In this document: piece after piece, positions 1 through 11,284 of the stretch | Layout of the letters: each line of letters begins with the position of its first letter | Position numbering within the stretch: position 1 is the stretch's first letter | From: Rickettsia rhipicephali str. 3-7-female6-CWPP | GTDB taxonomy: Bacteria; Pseudomonadota; Alphaproteobacteria; Rickettsiales; Rickettsiaceae | Assembly (NCBI RefSeq): GCF_000284075.1 | Contig: NC_017042.1 | Location: 1,178,001 to 1,242,000, forward strand | Direction: 5' to 3' | Length of the DNA: 64,000 nt | Program-made: the position numbers and the translations under genes | Notes under the pieces: generated by a model | Seen by the model: the letters and a program-made list of their open reading frames with translations, nothing else | The model's database searches: none | What the model was told of the DNA's origin: nothing

Positions 1-1839
1 TTGCGGTTTATAATAAGCATCGTTGGGATTGCTATTATTAGTACAGGTAATTCCGGCATATTGCTTTGCACATTCGTAAGCAGCTAAGCTGTAAGAATGA
101 TTTACTCTCGGTACGCAATCTATTAAATTACCAGACTCAAATAAGCAAATATTATTAGGATTTTGCTTATCGTCTTCGGTATTACTAATAGAGACATAAA
201 GCTTTCTATCTTTACCGTTATTGTCTTTTAAGGTGACATCTGTCTTTATAGGCATTAAGCTAGCTGTATCTTGCTTTTGTACCTCAGGAAATTTTACGCT
301 TACATCCTTAAATTCGCCGATATTAACTCCCCACACTTTTTGACAGGTAGTTGAATTAGAACTTGGACAGTCCGGTATATCGCTTATGTAGTAATCGCTG
401 GGTGTTTCTACATTTCCAATTTTCTGCGAATATACTATTCTAAATCCCTCATTACAACCGTTAGCTGTAACACTACATGGCGTAGAAATTTCTGTATTAA
501 TACATGGAGTGTCGCCTGAAGTATTCTTACACGATTTAATTAAATCTTTAAAAGCTGTATTAGTATGAGTAATTTTTGCTGAAGAAAAATCTATATTACG
601 TGGTTCTACACAAGTTTTGAGGTCAGAGGAAGAACTCGTGCAAAGTGGAACAAGATTGCTAAAGCTAACACGTATGGTATTATTAACAATATTGTTTTTA
701 ACATTAATATTAGATGGCACTACACAAGCCGGACTAGTAGAAGATTGGTCAAACTTGCCGCTTGCATCTTTTATGCTACATACATTATTAGCACTCGCAT
801 TAATGCTAATATAATCTAAATTTGGACAATATGGCGGTGGAAAAGGCCCTAAAGGTAATTGTACACAACCAAAAGAATAGCTATCTACAGAGCCGTTTAA
901 TGACCCAAGTGCTTCAATAATTTTTATTATTAAAGCAGGAAAAAATTTGAAAATCTCTCCTATTGCATTAAGTATTGATTGAAGTACTTTTATAAATTCT
1001 GAATCTTGATTTATCATACCAAGAAGCTGCCCTAATAAACTTGGTAAACTTACTCCTTTTATCGTTTCAACTAAAAATTTTAATACTTTTGCAATAGGGC
1101 TAAGTTCGTTAGTGTGATGAAGAGGTTGACGATTAGGATTCCAGTCCATCGGATCAAGATGTACACCAGAATCTGAAACAAGGTTAACAAGTCCAGGATC
1201 GCTATAAGCACAAAGTTTAGGAGATTTTAAAGTAATTATTTGTCCGTCTATACCGATTATCTTATTATCAGTTTCTGTATAACCGACTTTATTGAGATGT
1301 ACTCCATCGGTATAACCTGGATCCGCAGGGGAAGGTGGGGCATTTATCCCGGGAGGTGGAGGCATATCCGGTACGGCAACTCTAGCACAGACTCTAGTTA
1401 GAGGTAGACCGTAACCTGTAGGCCATAATACACATTCTCCATCCCAATTTAAAGTAGAGTTTTGGTGCCAACAAGCTACGGCATTACAGCTTTGAACTCT
1501 AATACGAATTTTTGGAGTAAAGTAACTACTATCAGGGGCTTCTTCTGCACATCTATTAAGTAAAAAACCGATAAATGTACCTGGGTAATCAAATTTTAAT
1601 AAACAAGTATCATTATCGCGACCGTCGCTTTTATTCCAAGGAGGACATAATGTGCCTGGTTTAAAAGGCCCTCTTGGTTTTGCATTGATGCCTCCATCCT
1701 TATTCCAAATTTCCGTTCTCTCACTTTGACCGCAATTACATGGATCGCTAAGACAATCGGCTATATCACCCCAAATAGATGCATATACATTAAATGAGAA
1801 AAATGAAAATAAGAAAAATAGTAAATATTTTTTTAACAC
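1..1839 (-). CDS. Large exported Cys-rich protein downstream of virB4, possibly VirB6/TrbL-like (3' end outside window)
   Basis: The minus strand is open for 613 codons from a GTG at 1839 to the window edge; the end lies outside. No in-frame ATG exists near the start and a stop precedes the GTG, so GTG is the best start. The N-terminus is a clear signal peptide (MLKKYLL, hydrophobic run, then VYA/SIWGD cleavage-like site). The mature part is rich in Cys ([23 protein letters not shown]) and in Pro (DMPPPPG, FPPPYC), suggesting an extracytoplasmic disulphide-bonded domain. A short hydrophobic stretch lies near residues 260-330. It follows virB4 in the same direction, 135 bp away with a repeat between. 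That context and the exported Cys-rich start fit the very large rickettsial VirB6-family proteins, but the diagnostic membrane domain would lie beyond the edge, so the family is an inference. Confidence 0.75.
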   Translation of the reverse strand, partial: MLKKYLLFFLFSFFSFNVYASIWGDIADCLSDPCNCGQSERTEIWNKDGGINAKPRGPFKPGTLCPPWNKSDGRDNDTCLLKFDYPGTFIGFLLNRCAEEAPDSSYFTPKIRIRVQSCNAVACWHQNSTLNWDGECVLWPTGYGLPLTRVCARVAVPDMPPPPGINAPPSPADPGYTDGVHLNKVGYTETDNKIIGIDGQIITLKSPKLCAYSDPGLVNLVSDSGVHLDPMDWNPNRQPLHHTNELSPIAKVLKFLVETIKGVSLPSLLGQLLGMINQDSEFIKVLQSILNAIGEIFKFFPALIIKIIEALGSLNGSVDSYSFGCVQLPLGPFPPPYCPNLDYISINASANNVCSIKDASGKFDQSSTSPACVVPSNINVKNNIVNNTIRVSFSNLVPLCTSSSSDLKTCVEPRNIDFSSAKITHTNTAFKDLIKSCKNTSGDTPCINTEISTPCSVTANGCNEGFRIVYSQKIGNVETPSDYYISDIPDCPSSNSTTCQKVWGVNIGEFKDVSVKFPEVQKQDTASLMPIKTDVTLKDNNGKDRKLYVSISNTEDDKQNPNNICLFESGNLIDCVPRVNHSYSLAAYECAKQYAGITCTNNSNPNDAYYKPQ

Positions 1840-1888
1840 TTTGAGTATTCTTTATGCTCGTTGTTTTTATAGTTCATAATAAATTATT

Positions 1889-1964
1889 GTCATCCCACGA
1901 GCTTGTAGTGGGATCCAGTCCTTTTAAATGTTTTTTGGATCCCATAATAAATCACGGGATGACA
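1889..1964. repeat. Palindromic repeat (tgtcatccc family)
   Basis: Begins tgtcatccc and ends gggatgaca, with inner arms gtgggatcca/ttggatccca. It fills the gap between virB4 and the downstream gene. The same termini recur at 8272, 15240, 30104 and 53470. Confidence 0.8.
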
Positions 1965-1974
1965 GAGTGAAATA

Positions 1975-4407
1975 TTAGTCCGTATTTAACTCATTATATA
2001 GGTAATTAACCCAATTATCCGGAGGACCTTGGTGTTGTTCAAGTATTTTTTTATAAATATCCATTTCCTCCTGTCTGCTTGATAAAATACGGACAACTCC
2101 TATTAAAGCGGCAATACTTAATTCAGAAGCTATCGATTCATTATCCTTACTAATTAAGAACATTCTTGCAGAAAGTATTAGCTGTGATAATTTTCGTATT
2201 TCCGGCTCGCTTAAACCTAAAATTTTATCTAAATCTTCTATTTTAACGTCAGACGGTAGAATAATTTTAGTATTAATTAAATCAAGCCAAGGTTTTATAG
2301 TATATTTTGGATATGACTTAAGATAAATAAAATTGAAATTACTGACGAAAATACCGTTATTTTGAGACAAATTATTATAGATTAAATTTATATTATCATA
2401 ATAAACCTCAGGTCTGTAAAGTTTATCAAAATTATCGGCAGCAAATATTTTAGGTTTTGTGCCAACTAGACTTAAATGATAAGTAAAAGCATAAATTACT
2501 GCTGCACTAATACTTTGGTGTTTCTTTAAATTATTATTAAATTGTTCTAAAAATTTTCTCTCCGTCGGGTAAAATTGTTTAGAAAACGGCTCATCAGAAA
2601 GTTTATATAAATTAAACCCTATAACTTGCCCTTCTTCAATGTTAAGAGACGATCCGTCAAATAATCCGGAATATAATTGTTCTTTGGTAAAAACTTTAAG
2701 TTTATCAAGTATTTGTATTCCTCCTTCCTCCTTAAAATCTTCTAATTTTAAAATATCGGAAAAAATACGTTTTTCTTTTTCAATTGATAAAATTTTATTT
2801 TTTAATTTCTCTAGAAATGATATCTCTATTTCGCTAAGAGGTGAAATATAATGACCACTGATTAATTTTAAAAATTCTAAAATGAATGCTTGTGATTTTT
2901 CTGTATCATCTACTAAAAATGGATTGATAATTTGTTTGTCCGGTTCTAACCATTTGCCTTCTATTGCCTCGATAAAAATTTTAGAATCATTATTATTAGA
3001 GATATAAATTATTGTTGGATCGTATTTAGTCGATTCTGATATTAAAAAGTTCAATAATACGGTTTTGCCGGTTTTTTCCGTACCAAAGATGCAAGTATTA
3101 CCTTTATTCGTTTTATCATGAAAATTCATGAAATATGGAGTACCTTTCTCGGTTCGTAGTAAAGTTATAGCCTTACCCCAAGGATTATATTGATTACCGA
3201 GTGTAGTATTATGAAGAGCGGTAAAAGAAGCAATATGCTCTACGGATAATGGCGACATTCTACGTATAAAGGCAAAGTTAGCAGGTAATTGCGACCAAAA
3301 TATTTGCTCAATATTAAGATCTTCTTTTACATGAATAATACCAAGTTTAAAAAGTTCGGTTGATGCTTTAGCTACGGCTGCATCTAGTTTATTTTCATCT
3401 TCTTCTATAACGGCAATTGAAATTTGCTGATTACAAAATTGAAAATCTAAATTAGCTGCATCAAGCTTATTAATCCCTTTGTGATTAAGTAAAGTTGAGT
3501 CGTTAGTAATTTTTAGAATATAATCTTGACCACGCAATTTGGATATTACTTGTTTTTTGCTAACAAAGTAAAATATTTCAGTTATTATTAATTCAATCGG
3601 TAACTGTAAAAATTTATCCAGTGTATTAGAAGGAGTTTCGTGATATTCTTTTATAGATAGTAAAGAAGCGAATTTATTATTTTTCTCATGATCCGTAACT
3701 ACCATTTTATCGCTGCTAATTGTATAAATACTTCTACCTAGTGCATCGGATAAATCTATTATAGGTACCAAACAATCATTATTATTAAGGTTAGCTATTC
3801 GATTATATAAAAATAAAGGATTAGAAAAAACATTATCATTTTCAAATATTATACCGAGTTTTTCAGCACCGAATTCGTTTAAATCGTTTAAAATATTATT
3901 AGTGATATTGTCTAATTTTTGAAAAGCTGAATCTAAGTAGTTATTTTCAAAATCAGTAATTAATTTATTAGATAAAGAATTTATTAAAGAGTTAAAATTT
4001 TTGATGTTAACTTTAGCAGAATCATGTACTATAGATATATATAAAGTATTAACGAATTTATCATTCCAATGGTTTTTTCTTTGCCATAGGGTATGAATAT
4101 TTGCCGGTAATAATTTTTTGTAAGGAGTTGAATCGTCTAAGTTTTGTTTTTCTCGTATTGTATGTAGCCAAAAAGCAAAATCATAATCGTTTATATTTTT
4201 TTTTATAGAAGCTCTAACTATTTCACGTAAATTTTGTATGTTATCGCTTATTTTCTCTGAGTTAATGCCATGTATTTTGATAATTTGTAGTAATTTACCG
4301 TCTTTGGTAAGTAAAGTATTTTCATTATAATGACATGCTATAGGTATAAAATTAGGAGCATTGTAATTATATATATCTTTGTCAAATTTTCGTAAATCAC
4401 TAAACAC
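1975..4407 (-). CDS. virB4: VirB4-family type IV secretion ATPase, second (divergent) copy type
   Basis: An 810-residue protein of the CagE/TrbE/VirB4 family, which powers substrate transfer and pilus assembly at the inner membrane. A Walker A motif GTEKTGKT lies at about residues 440-447, and the downstream NPF..DD region is family-like. The expected Walker B acidic pair is not intact: near residue 656 the sequence reads IFAADNFDK, with Asn where Glu is expected. No VirB3 gene precedes it; upstream are only repeats and serS. Rickettsiae carry two VirB4 genes, one clustered with virB3 and the virB6 array and one elsewhere. The context and degenerate Walker B suggest this is the latter (rvhB4-II type), which is an inference. 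Length is normal for VirB4. Confidence 0.9.
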   Translation of the reverse strand: MFSDLRKFDKDIYNYNAPNFIPIACHYNENTLLTKDGKLLQIIKIHGINSEKISDNIQNLREIVRASIKKNINDYDFAFWLHTIREKQNLDDSTPYKKLLPANIHTLWQRKNHWNDKFVNTLYISIVHDSAKVNIKNFNSLINSLSNKLITDFENNYLDSAFQKLDNITNNILNDLNEFGAEKLGIIFENDNVFSNPLFLYNRIANLNNNDCLVPIIDLSDALGRSIYTISSDKMVVTDHEKNNKFASLLSIKEYHETPSNTLDKFLQLPIELIITEIFYFVSKKQVISKLRGQDYILKITNDSTLLNHKGINKLDAANLDFQFCNQQISIAVIEEDENKLDAAVAKASTELFKLGIIHVKEDLNIEQIFWSQLPANFAFIRRMSPLSVEHIASFTALHNTTLGNQYNPWGKAITLLRTEKGTPYFMNFHDKTNKGNTCIFGTEKTGKTVLLNFLISESTKYDPTIIYISNNNDSKIFIEAIEGKWLEPDKQIINPFLVDDTEKSQAFILEFLKLISGHYISPLSEIEISFLEKLKNKILSIEKEKRIFSDILKLEDFKEEGGIQILDKLKVFTKEQLYSGLFDGSSLNIEEGQVIGFNLYKLSDEPFSKQFYPTERKFLEQFNNNLKKHQSISAAVIYAFTYHLSLVGTKPKIFAADNFDKLYRPEVYYDNINLIYNNLSQNNGIFVSNFNFIYLKSYPKYTIKPWLDLINTKIILPSDVKIEDLDKILGLSEPEIRKLSQLILSARMFLISKDNESIASELSIAALIGVVRILSSRQEEMDIYKKILEQHQGPPDNWVNYLYNELNTD

Positions 4408-4433
4408 AAATAACCTGAATTTAAATTATCGTT

Positions 4434-4566
4434 TTGTATACTCGTTCAACTTGACAAATTGGCTACGTCGTCTTTGTAAGTCCTCGGATGCTCACGTATT
4501 AAGTATACGCTCTGCCCTTCGGCTTACAGACTCCTTGTTCTTTTCCAAGTTGAACTTCGTATAACA
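4434..4566. repeat. Type X palindromic element
   Basis: Outer ends tatactcgttcaacttg and caagttgaacttcgtata are near-perfect inverted repeats, with a central ctcacgtatt..tatacgct motif shared by the copies at 11073, 27939, 36116, 51286 and 63716. Inner arms (gtctttgtaagt.. / ..ggcttacagac) are complementary to each other but differ from the other copies. Confidence 0.8.
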
Positions 4567-4621
4567 ACTCTTCATTGCACAGGAGTATATACTAATGAAC
4601 TTTGCCTGCGTGGATGCTAGA

Positions 4622-4684
4622 GTCGTCATTGCGAGCAGCCGTAGGCCTCTACTCGATGTCATTCCCGCTTTCGCAGGAATGACA
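4622..4684. repeat. Truncated cgtcattgcg repeat joined to a small tgtcattcc palindrome
   Basis: A half copy of the cgtcattgcgagcagccgta element runs into a complete short palindrome (tgtcattcccgc..gcaggaatgaca, 4656-4684). With the type X copy at 4434 it fills the 351-bp gap between serS and virB4. The open frame crossing this gap on the minus strand is repeat-derived and not a gene. Confidence 0.7.
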
Positions 4685-4758
4685 TAAGAGCCATGCAACA
4701 AAGCCAATTTAACAACAACTAGAAACTTTATCTTATTATTTTTATATTTAATAAACAA

Positions 4759-6036
4759 TTATTCACTATAGGCAGTGATTTTTTGTAATCCTCCCATGTA
4801 ATTTATCAAGACATCCGGTATAGTTATTGATCCATCTTCATTTTGATAATTTTCAAGTATTGCAACCATAGTTCTTCCGATAGGTAATCCTGAAGCATTT
4901 AAAGTATGAACTAAGGTAGTTTCGTTACTGCCGAATTCTTTATATCTTGCTTTCATTCTACGTGCTTGAAAATCTCCACAATTAGAACAGCTAGCAATTT
5001 CGCGATATTGCTTTTGTCCCGGAAGCCATACTTCTATATCATAGGTTTTTTTTGCCGCAAATCCCATATCTCCAGTGCAAAGTAACATAACACGATAAGG
5101 AAGATTCAGTTTTTGTAAAATAGTCTCTGATGCATTAGTTATATATTCATGCTCATTTTTTGATTCTTCAGGGGTAGTAATAGATACTAGCTCAACTTTA
5201 CCGAACTGATGTAATCTAATCATACCTCTTGTATCTCTACCGCTACTACCTGCTTCTGATCTAAAGCACGGGGTGTAAGCAACATAACGCATCGGTAATT
5301 TTTCTCTTGGTATAATAGTATCGGCGACTATATTTACTAAAGATACTTCTGCGGTTGGAATTAGTCTGTAACCATTTGTTGTTGCAAAAGACTCTTCGGC
5401 AAATTTAGGTAGTTGTCCTGCATTATACATAGCATTATCTCGAACTAATACCGGAGGTGATATCTCAAAGAAATCCAACTCTTTAGTATGAACATCAATC
5501 ATAAAATTAATTAAAGCACGTTCTAGCTTTGCTAAATCACCTTTTAACGTTACAAATCTAGTTCCAGAAATTTTAGCAGTTTGTTCAAAATCCATTAAAT
5601 TTAATTTTATACCTAGTTCAAAATGCTGTTTATTCAAAGCATTTGGATTTGTCTCTCCGTAAGTACGAACTAATTTATTCATACTTTCATCCATTCCGTA
5701 AGGTACTTCTTCGTCCGGAATATTAGGAAACATATTTAATAGTTCATTTAATTCGTTATTATTATTTAGATCCTGTTCAAGTGCTTCCAACTTCTCATTT
5801 ATATGTTTGACATCTCTTTGTAACCCTTCAAACTCTTCGCCGCTTTTAGAGGCCATATTACCTAAAATCTTTGATTTTACCTTACGTGCATGCTGAAATT
5901 CTTGAATTAAACTCATAATTTTTCTTTTCTCTCTGTCGAGCATAGCAATTTTACTAGACATAGGTTCAATAAATCTTTGGCTAAGCTTTTCATCGAACAA
6001 TGCTTGATTTTCTCTAATCCATTTGATATTTAACAT
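4759..6036 (-). CDS. serS: Seryl-tRNA synthetase
   Basis: Charges tRNA-Ser with serine in the cytoplasm; class II synthetase. The 425-residue length is normal. The N-terminal ~100 residues form the expected helical tRNA-binding arm. Motif 2 ([17 protein letters not shown], about residues 258-275) and motif 3 ([16 protein letters not shown], about 382-397) are both intact. Its start lies inside the 3' end of tatC: the ATG at 6036 overlaps tatC by 23 bases, so the two are probably co-transcribed and translationally coupled. Downstream is repeat sequence. Nothing unusual in the protein. Confidence 0.97.
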   Translation of the reverse strand: MLNIKWIRENQALFDEKLSQRFIEPMSSKIAMLDREKRKIMSLIQEFQHARKVKSKILGNMASKSGEEFEGLQRDVKHINEKLEALEQDLNNNNELNELLNMFPNIPDEEVPYGMDESMNKLVRTYGETNPNALNKQHFELGIKLNLMDFEQTAKISGTRFVTLKGDLAKLERALINFMIDVHTKELDFFEISPPVLVRDNAMYNAGQLPKFAEESFATTNGYRLIPTAEVSLVNIVADTIIPREKLPMRYVAYTPCFRSEAGSSGRDTRGMIRLHQFGKVELVSITTPEESKNEHEYITNASETILQKLNLPYRVMLLCTGDMGFAAKKTYDIEVWLPGQKQYREIASCSNCGDFQARRMKARYKEFGSNETTLVHTLNASGLPIGRTMVAILENYQNEDGSITIPDVLINYMGGLQKITAYSE

Positions 6037-6769
6037 TTAGTGTCCTCAGTTTTTCTATAAAATTACATATCATTATTGAAGTTTCATATAATAAAAGTAG
6101 CGGTATTGCAAGAGCAAACTGGCTTAAAATGTCAGGAGGCGTTAATATTCCTGCAATAATAAAGTTAATTACCACGGCAATGCGTCTTTTTTGCTTAAGT
6201 GTTTGTACCTTAACTATTTTTAGTATATTTAATATAATTATCACAACTGGTAGTTGAAAAGCAATTCCAAAAGCAATAATTAAATGAATAACTAAATTTA
6301 GATACTCACTAATTCTTGCTTCCAAAACTATCGGTACTATCATATCACGTTTTTCAAAACTAAGAAAAAAATTCCAAGCTTTCGGCATTACAAAGTAAAA
6401 AACAAAAATACTACCGCACCAAAATAAAATAGGTGACATAAAAAGAATAAAAGCGATAATTTTTTTTTCATGGCGGTGTAACCCGGGACTGATAAATAAA
6501 TAACACTCCAAAGCAATTATAGGTATAATAATAGTAAAAGCAGTAAAAGCTGCAAGTTTAATATAGGTAAAAAATGCTTCTGTAAGTCCTGTATAAATTA
6601 TATTTCGTACCGTATCACCGCTTAGCTTAGCAAGCGGTTTTAATAAAACACTATAAATATAGTCGCTAAAATAATAGCAAATAGCAAATATAATTATAGA
6701 AGCAGTAAATATTCTAAGAAGCCTTATTTTTAATTCTAATAAATGTTCTTGAAAACTATATAGTTTCAT
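6014..6769 (-). CDS. tatC: Sec-independent protein translocase subunit TatC
   Basis: A 251-residue inner-membrane protein with six hydrophobic segments, the normal TatC topology. TatC is the receptor for twin-arginine signal peptides and exports folded proteins. The N-terminus begins with the family-typical [14 protein letters not shown] (cytoplasmic HLxELRxRL-like motif), and the F.SPG segment ([12 protein letters not shown]) is present. The 3' end overlaps serS by 23 bases. No tatA or tatB gene is in this window. Confidence 0.95.
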   Translation of the reverse strand: MKLYSFQEHLLELKIRLLRIFTASIIIFAICYYFSDYIYSVLLKPLAKLSGDTVRNIIYTGLTEAFFTYIKLAAFTAFTIIIPIIALECYLFISPGLHRHEKKIIAFILFMSPILFWCGSIFVFYFVMPKAWNFFLSFEKRDMIVPIVLEARISEYLNLVIHLIIAFGIAFQLPVVIIILNILKIVKVQTLKQKRRIAVVINFIIAGILTPPDILSQFALAIPLLLLYETSIMICNFIEKLRTLNVKYQMD

Positions 6770-6840
6770 AAAAATTCTGACTCTTCATTTCGCAGTAATA
6801 TATATTATATATCAACATTATAAATGTTTTTTAATAATTG

Positions 6841-8139
6841 TCATATCTTTTTAGAAATATTCACAAAGCCTAGTTTCTTTCTATATATTTTATAAAATAT
6901 CGGGATAAATAACATGCTAAACAGAGTATTACCTAAAAAGAATACAGGCCAAGTAAGATATTTTGCACAAATACCGCCAAGGCTAGCTAGAATAATACGG
7001 CTAAGAGAGCTAAAAGATGCAATAATAGAATATTGTGTGGCAACAAATTCACTATTGCAAAGGCTAGCAAAATAGATAGAGATAATAGTTCCTGCAAAGC
7101 CTGCACAAAAATTTTGTACTGTAACAGTTAGTATAAATGGCTTTATATCATAGCCGATAGTAGCAAGAATCATAAACATAAGAGGTGACAATAATTGAAT
7201 AACTCCACCAATTAAGACACTATGAAATATACCCATTTTTGCAGCTAAAACGCCGCCTAAAGCTCCTCCGACGATCATGATTAGTAACCCGTAAGCTTTG
7301 TAAATAACGACAATTTCATGAGTAGTAAAACTTAAATCTAGAAATAAAGGCGAACTCATAGCCATAGGTATAGAATCCGCAGCTTTATATAAAAAGATAA
7401 ACAATATAGTTAGCAGTAAATATTGCTGTTCATTTTTTAAGGAGATAATACTTTTTTTTATAACTTCAAAATATTTTCGTAATCCTATTAAATTATTAGT
7501 TGTATGGTGTATTTCTTTTGATTGTGGTTCTTTGATACATAAAATTACTATAGGTCCAATTAGAGTAATGAATAGAGCAAATTTATATACTGTATTCCAG
7601 CCGAAAATAATTGATAAATATAAAGTACCGACGCTGCCAAGTAACATACCTAAACGAAACCCTATGCTACTAAAGGTAAAAGCCATTGAAAGCTCTTCTT
7701 TAGATGTAGGTCTCTCAATTCTATATGCATCAAGTACAATATCTTGTGTAGAACTGCAGAATGAAATAATAAATAAGATAATTGCAGTAATATATAAGTT
7801 ATTACAAGGGCTTATGTTTAAGAACCCCGTCATCGCTAGGATTAAAAATATTTGTGATACCAATGCCCAGCCACGCCTGTGACCGAATTTAGAACATAAA
7901 AAAAGTATAGAGTATTTATCTATAAAAGGTGACCATATGACCTTTAAGCAATACGGAAAGGCAGCTAGTGATATCGAACCTATTATATCAGTGGTGTATT
8001 TTGCTTCGGATAATTGATATGGAACTGTAAAAAAAATTAAATTGAACGTAAGACCGGAAATTAAGCCTAAAAGTAAAATACCGATTAAATATGTATGGTT
8101 ATTTATGTCATTCTTGCGTGAATTGATCTTCAACGTCAT
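6841..8139 (-). CDS. ampG: AmpG-like muropeptide/MFS permease
   Basis: A 432-residue, about 12-helix major facilitator protein of the AmpG/acetyl-CoA-transporter-like group. AmpG imports cell-wall breakdown products (anhydromuropeptides). The motif [10 protein letters not shown] near residue 120 and the segment YRLEVLTSKEE-like ([12 protein letters not shown]) are typical. The frame stays open to 8496, but everything upstream of the ATG at 8139 is repeat-derived (it spells peptides such as [10 protein letters not shown]), so I start at 8139, MTLKINS. No good ribosome-binding site precedes that ATG; a repeat abuts it directly, so its original leader may have been lost. Rickettsiae keep several AmpG-like paralogues and the true substrate of this one is unknown. 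Confidence 0.88.
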   Translation of the reverse strand: MTLKINSRKNDINNHTYLIGILLLGLISGLTFNLIFFTVPYQLSEAKYTTDIIGSISLAAFPYCLKVIWSPFIDKYSILFLCSKFGHRRGWALVSQIFLILAMTGFLNISPCNNLYITAIILFIISFCSSTQDIVLDAYRIERPTSKEELSMAFTFSSIGFRLGMLLGSVGTLYLSIIFGWNTVYKFALFITLIGPIVILCIKEPQSKEIHHTTNNLIGLRKYFEVIKKSIISLKNEQQYLLLTILFIFLYKAADSIPMAMSSPLFLDLSFTTHEIVVIYKAYGLLIMIVGGALGGVLAAKMGIFHSVLIGGVIQLLSPLMFMILATIGYDIKPFILTVTVQNFCAGFAGTIISIYFASLCNSEFVATQYSIIASFSSLSRIILASLGGICAKYLTWPVFFLGNTLFSMLFIPIFYKIYRKKLGFVNISKKI

Positions 8140-8440
8140 TTTGAGGAAAAACTGTAAGTTTCGACGAAGCAATCCAGTAAAAAATTCTGATTTACAGAAT
8201 ATTCTATTATTATTTCTGGATTGCCACGCTCCTTGCAGTTGTGGCTTTGTTGCATGGCTTACTCCCACCTCTGTCATCCCGCAAGTTTGTAGTAGGAGTA
8301 GGACCCAGTTAAAAATACTAATATTGTTAATATTTTTAATTGTTTTCTGGATACTGTGGTCAAGCCACGGTATGACACCGAACACGTTTTTTGAGCCATG
8401 CAACAACGCTTTCAGTTGCTTGCAATGACGATTAGGTACA
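8140..8440. repeat. Cluster of nested palindromic repeats upstream of ampG
   Basis: 8160-8260 is one inverted element (cgacgaagcaatccag..ctggattgccacgct). 8272-8377 is a tgtcatccc..tatgacac element. The latter is bracketed by ttgttgcatggct (ending about 8260) and agccatgcaacaa (8393-8405), so one palindrome lies within another. The 383-bp gap 8140-8522 contains little else. Confidence 0.7.
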
Positions 8441-8522
8441 CACGCAATAATGCCTCGCAGGAATGACATAAAGGAATGATTAAAAATTTTGTACACGAAA
8501 TCTAATAGCTTTAAATAGTTAC

Positions 8523-11033
8523 TTAATATTTCATTTTTAGGGAGTAAGGAGCGACTTTGGAAAATATTTTACCGACTACCGGTATTTTAGTTACAATAGT
8601 GCTGATTAAGAAAAAGGAAGGAATAACATTTCCTTTAACCATAATTAATTGCTGCTTGGTATCAATATTACCTGTCATAGTAAAATCAAAGAACGGTCCA
8701 TGTGCTTCCGTATCAAAAATTGTAATTATATTTCCTCTATAATTAAACTTACCGCTCATATCTTCAAATAAAATATTTTTATTATTAGTTATTGAACTAA
8801 GAAAACCCGGCAACGAAACAAAGGAAACAAGCCGTGTTAAAAAAGGAGTATCGACTACCGTAAAATGTTTTATAGAAAATTTGCCGTCTAATATTGGCAC
8901 TATTTCACCTTTTTTTACTTCATATCTTTTTGTATTTAAGTTGATGTTAATCTGACCGTTTTGCATAGTGGTATACATTCCGAGTCCCTTAAGCAATGCT
9001 CCGGCATTATCGGATTCAATTAACCATTGTTCAAAAGTTTCCTTAGCGGTAAGCGACATCTTAACTTTTTTATTATCAATATTAGCATTTAGAAAGCCGG
9101 AGAAACATCGTACTTTATCACATTTAATTGCTAAATCAAGATTACCTAGAATTATATTATTCTTTAAAAGTATTTTTGATATATTAGTTTTTAAATTAAT
9201 ATTACGTGTAGAATCTCCCGCTTTTTCTAAAAACTGCATCATATTAGCATTTGATAAATCTAATCCGCTTCCATAAAGTGCTGTATTAAGATTATGGTTA
9301 TCTATGATTATTTTTCCTTTTAAATCCGTATGATTATGTTTAACAGAGGCTAGATTAATATTATAAATATTTTTCTTAATTAAGGCATTACCGTTAATTT
9401 TTAGATTATCCTGCCCTGAAAGGTTAAATTCAATATTTCTATCGAAATTTTTATCATTTAATTTAGTATATAAATATAAATTGGCTTTTTTATATAATTT
9501 TTTATGAATAGATACTTTATCTATATAAAATTCTAAATTATTAAGATTAGAATTAACGGTAATAAAACTCTCATTATTATGCTGTTTTTTATACTCAAAA
9601 TTTAAAACGGTGCTGCCTGAAATTAATTTAAACACTCCAAATCTTTGATTATTTGCCACAATATTGCTTTTTATTTTAAGTACACACTCATTATTTTTAT
9701 CCGATATATCATGATCATAAGTAAAGCTGCTTGCATAATTATTAATGTTACCTTTACCGCTAATATTTAGTTTATTATCTTTAAAACTACCTTTGGCTTC
9801 ACCGTTTTGTAATAGGATATTATTGTCTAAGGTGTTAAAAGAGATATTTGTTAATGTCGACAAAACATTATAGCTATTAGGGATATTGGGGCTAATAGGA
9901 ATTATTAGCTCTATTATTGAATTTGCCGTTCCTTTGATTTTTTTAAGATCAATATTTTGAGCTTTAATATTTTGATATGCATCATTTGGAACAAAGGCAA
10001 TTAAGTCATTAATTTCACCTTTAGCAGTAGCATTAAAAACAAATTGTGATTTGTCCGGTCCTTCCCATTTGAAAGTCATAATACCGTCTGAAACGACACT
10101 TTTACCGCTATATGCTTCATTAATTAGAAATTTTATTTCCGGTCCTGAAATGATTATATTAGTATCAACTTTAGTCAAAGGCGGTAAATCTGTATGATAT
10201 TTATATTCAAAATTCGAGATATGTAAATTTGCTTTTAAATTATCTTCTACTAAAATATTTTTTTTAAAAAATTTTTTATCTAATTTAATATTTAATTCTC
10301 CGTTTTGGATGTAACCTTGTTTTATATGTTCTCGTAAATATGAGATTATAGGATTATCCGGAATAATTTTTTCGACTGTTTGATAAATTATTAAAGGCAT
10401 ATTTGCGGCAGCTGCACTTGCATCGATATTTTTATCGGTTATTATACCGTTTAGTGATAAAAAAGCTTTGTTCCCAAAGGTGAGTTTGCAATTAACGGTC
10501 TTTGGATTATCTTTAGAATAGGCGGTTTTATATGAGCATAAAGCATTTCCTAGAGGTAAGTTTGCTCCTTGCTCATCAGTTAAGATATCACTTTTTATTG
10601 AAGTTAGTCGTATGTCGGTTAGGGAATCTTTTTTCATTATATTTAACGAATAATCACCGGTTGTTGAAGTATTTATAATCTCTTCATCGTTATTTGAAAT
10701 TACGGAAATTTTATCGATATTAAAATTAGCCTCTATTAACGCATTAGAGAAGAAATTTTTGAAATTAAAGAAAAGATTAAAATCGTTAATTTCTCCTCTA
10801 GCATTATCTATAAGACTTAAGGAAATTTTATCTATGGATAATCGGTTTTCTTTAAATTCTAAATTATGTAGTACAGCCTTTATATCATTTTTACTTAAAT
10901 AAAATTCAATTATTTTTTTCAAAGGTTCATTTAAGTTTCCTGTATTTGCACTATAAACAGTTAGAGTTATAGCCAAAGATAATGAAATCAGAATTATAAA
11001 AATAATAATAAAGGTTTTTTTAATAAAATTCAT
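8523..11033 (-). CDS. AsmA/YhdP-like envelope protein (DUF3971-type)
   Basis: An 836-residue protein with one N-terminal membrane helix (residues about 5-27, [22 protein letters not shown]) and a long beta-rich extracytoplasmic region. The C-terminal ~150 residues match the AsmA-like domain of YhdP-type proteins: [47 protein letters not shown]. YhdP/AsmA/TamB-type proteins are thought to bridge the periplasm and move phospholipids to the outer membrane; that role here is inference. The protein stops soon after [18 protein letters not shown] and seems to lack the usual tail ending in an NPLS-like motif, so it may be slightly shortened. It is followed 384 bases later by ampG. Confidence 0.8.
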   Translation of the reverse strand: MNFIKKTFIIIFIILISLSLAITLTVYSANTGNLNEPLKKIIEFYLSKNDIKAVLHNLEFKENRLSIDKISLSLIDNARGEINDFNLFFNFKNFFSNALIEANFNIDKISVISNNDEEIINTSTTGDYSLNIMKKDSLTDIRLTSIKSDILTDEQGANLPLGNALCSYKTAYSKDNPKTVNCKLTFGNKAFLSLNGIITDKNIDASAAAANMPLIIYQTVEKIIPDNPIISYLREHIKQGYIQNGELNIKLDKKFFKKNILVEDNLKANLHISNFEYKYHTDLPPLTKVDTNIIISGPEIKFLINEAYSGKSVVSDGIMTFKWEGPDKSQFVFNATAKGEINDLIAFVPNDAYQNIKAQNIDLKKIKGTANSIIELIIPISPNIPNSYNVLSTLTNISFNTLDNNILLQNGEAKGSFKDNKLNISGKGNINNYASSFTYDHDISDKNNECVLKIKSNIVANNQRFGVFKLISGSTVLNFEYKKQHNNESFITVNSNLNNLEFYIDKVSIHKKLYKKANLYLYTKLNDKNFDRNIEFNLSGQDNLKINGNALIKKNIYNINLASVKHNHTDLKGKIIIDNHNLNTALYGSGLDLSNANMMQFLEKAGDSTRNINLKTNISKILLKNNIILGNLDLAIKCDKVRCFSGFLNANIDNKKVKMSLTAKETFEQWLIESDNAGALLKGLGMYTTMQNGQININLNTKRYEVKKGEIVPILDGKFSIKHFTVVDTPFLTRLVSFVSLPGFLSSITNNKNILFEDMSGKFNYRGNIITIFDTEAHGPFFDFTMTGNIDTKQQLIMVKGNVIPSFFLISTIVTKIPVVGKIFSKVAPYSLKMKY

Positions 11034-11072
11034 TTGAGCTTGTAAATCTATTGAAATATGATAAAAGCTTTT

Positions 11073-11207
11073 TATATTCTCGGATAGAACTTCAAAAATT
11101 GGCTACGTCATCCTACAAGTACTTCCGGTACTCACGTATTAAGTATACGCTTCGTTCCTCGTCTTGTAGACTCCTTGCACTTTTTGAAATTGAGCTTCGT
11201 CTATACT
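11073..11207. repeat. Type X palindromic element
   Basis: A degenerate-ended copy (aacttcaaaaattggctacg.. / ..gaaattgagcttcgtctat) with the shared core ctcacgtattaagtatacgc. Lies head-on between the AsmA-like gene and ugd, so it sits in both 5' regions. Confidence 0.75.
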
Positions 11208-11284
11208 ACTCTTCATTTATTTGAGGTATACACTTGGAATATAACGTATAATTTAAAAATTTAATATAAAAATCACAAAAAATT

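Noticed and set aside
4492..4758. 88-codon open frame on the minus strand
   Set aside because: Made wholly of repeat sequence (peptides such as VIPAKAGMT); no ribosome-binding site or conservation signal.
8140..8496. 119-codon N-terminal extension of the ampG frame
   Set aside because: Translates repeats and has no similarity to the permease family; start moved to 8139.
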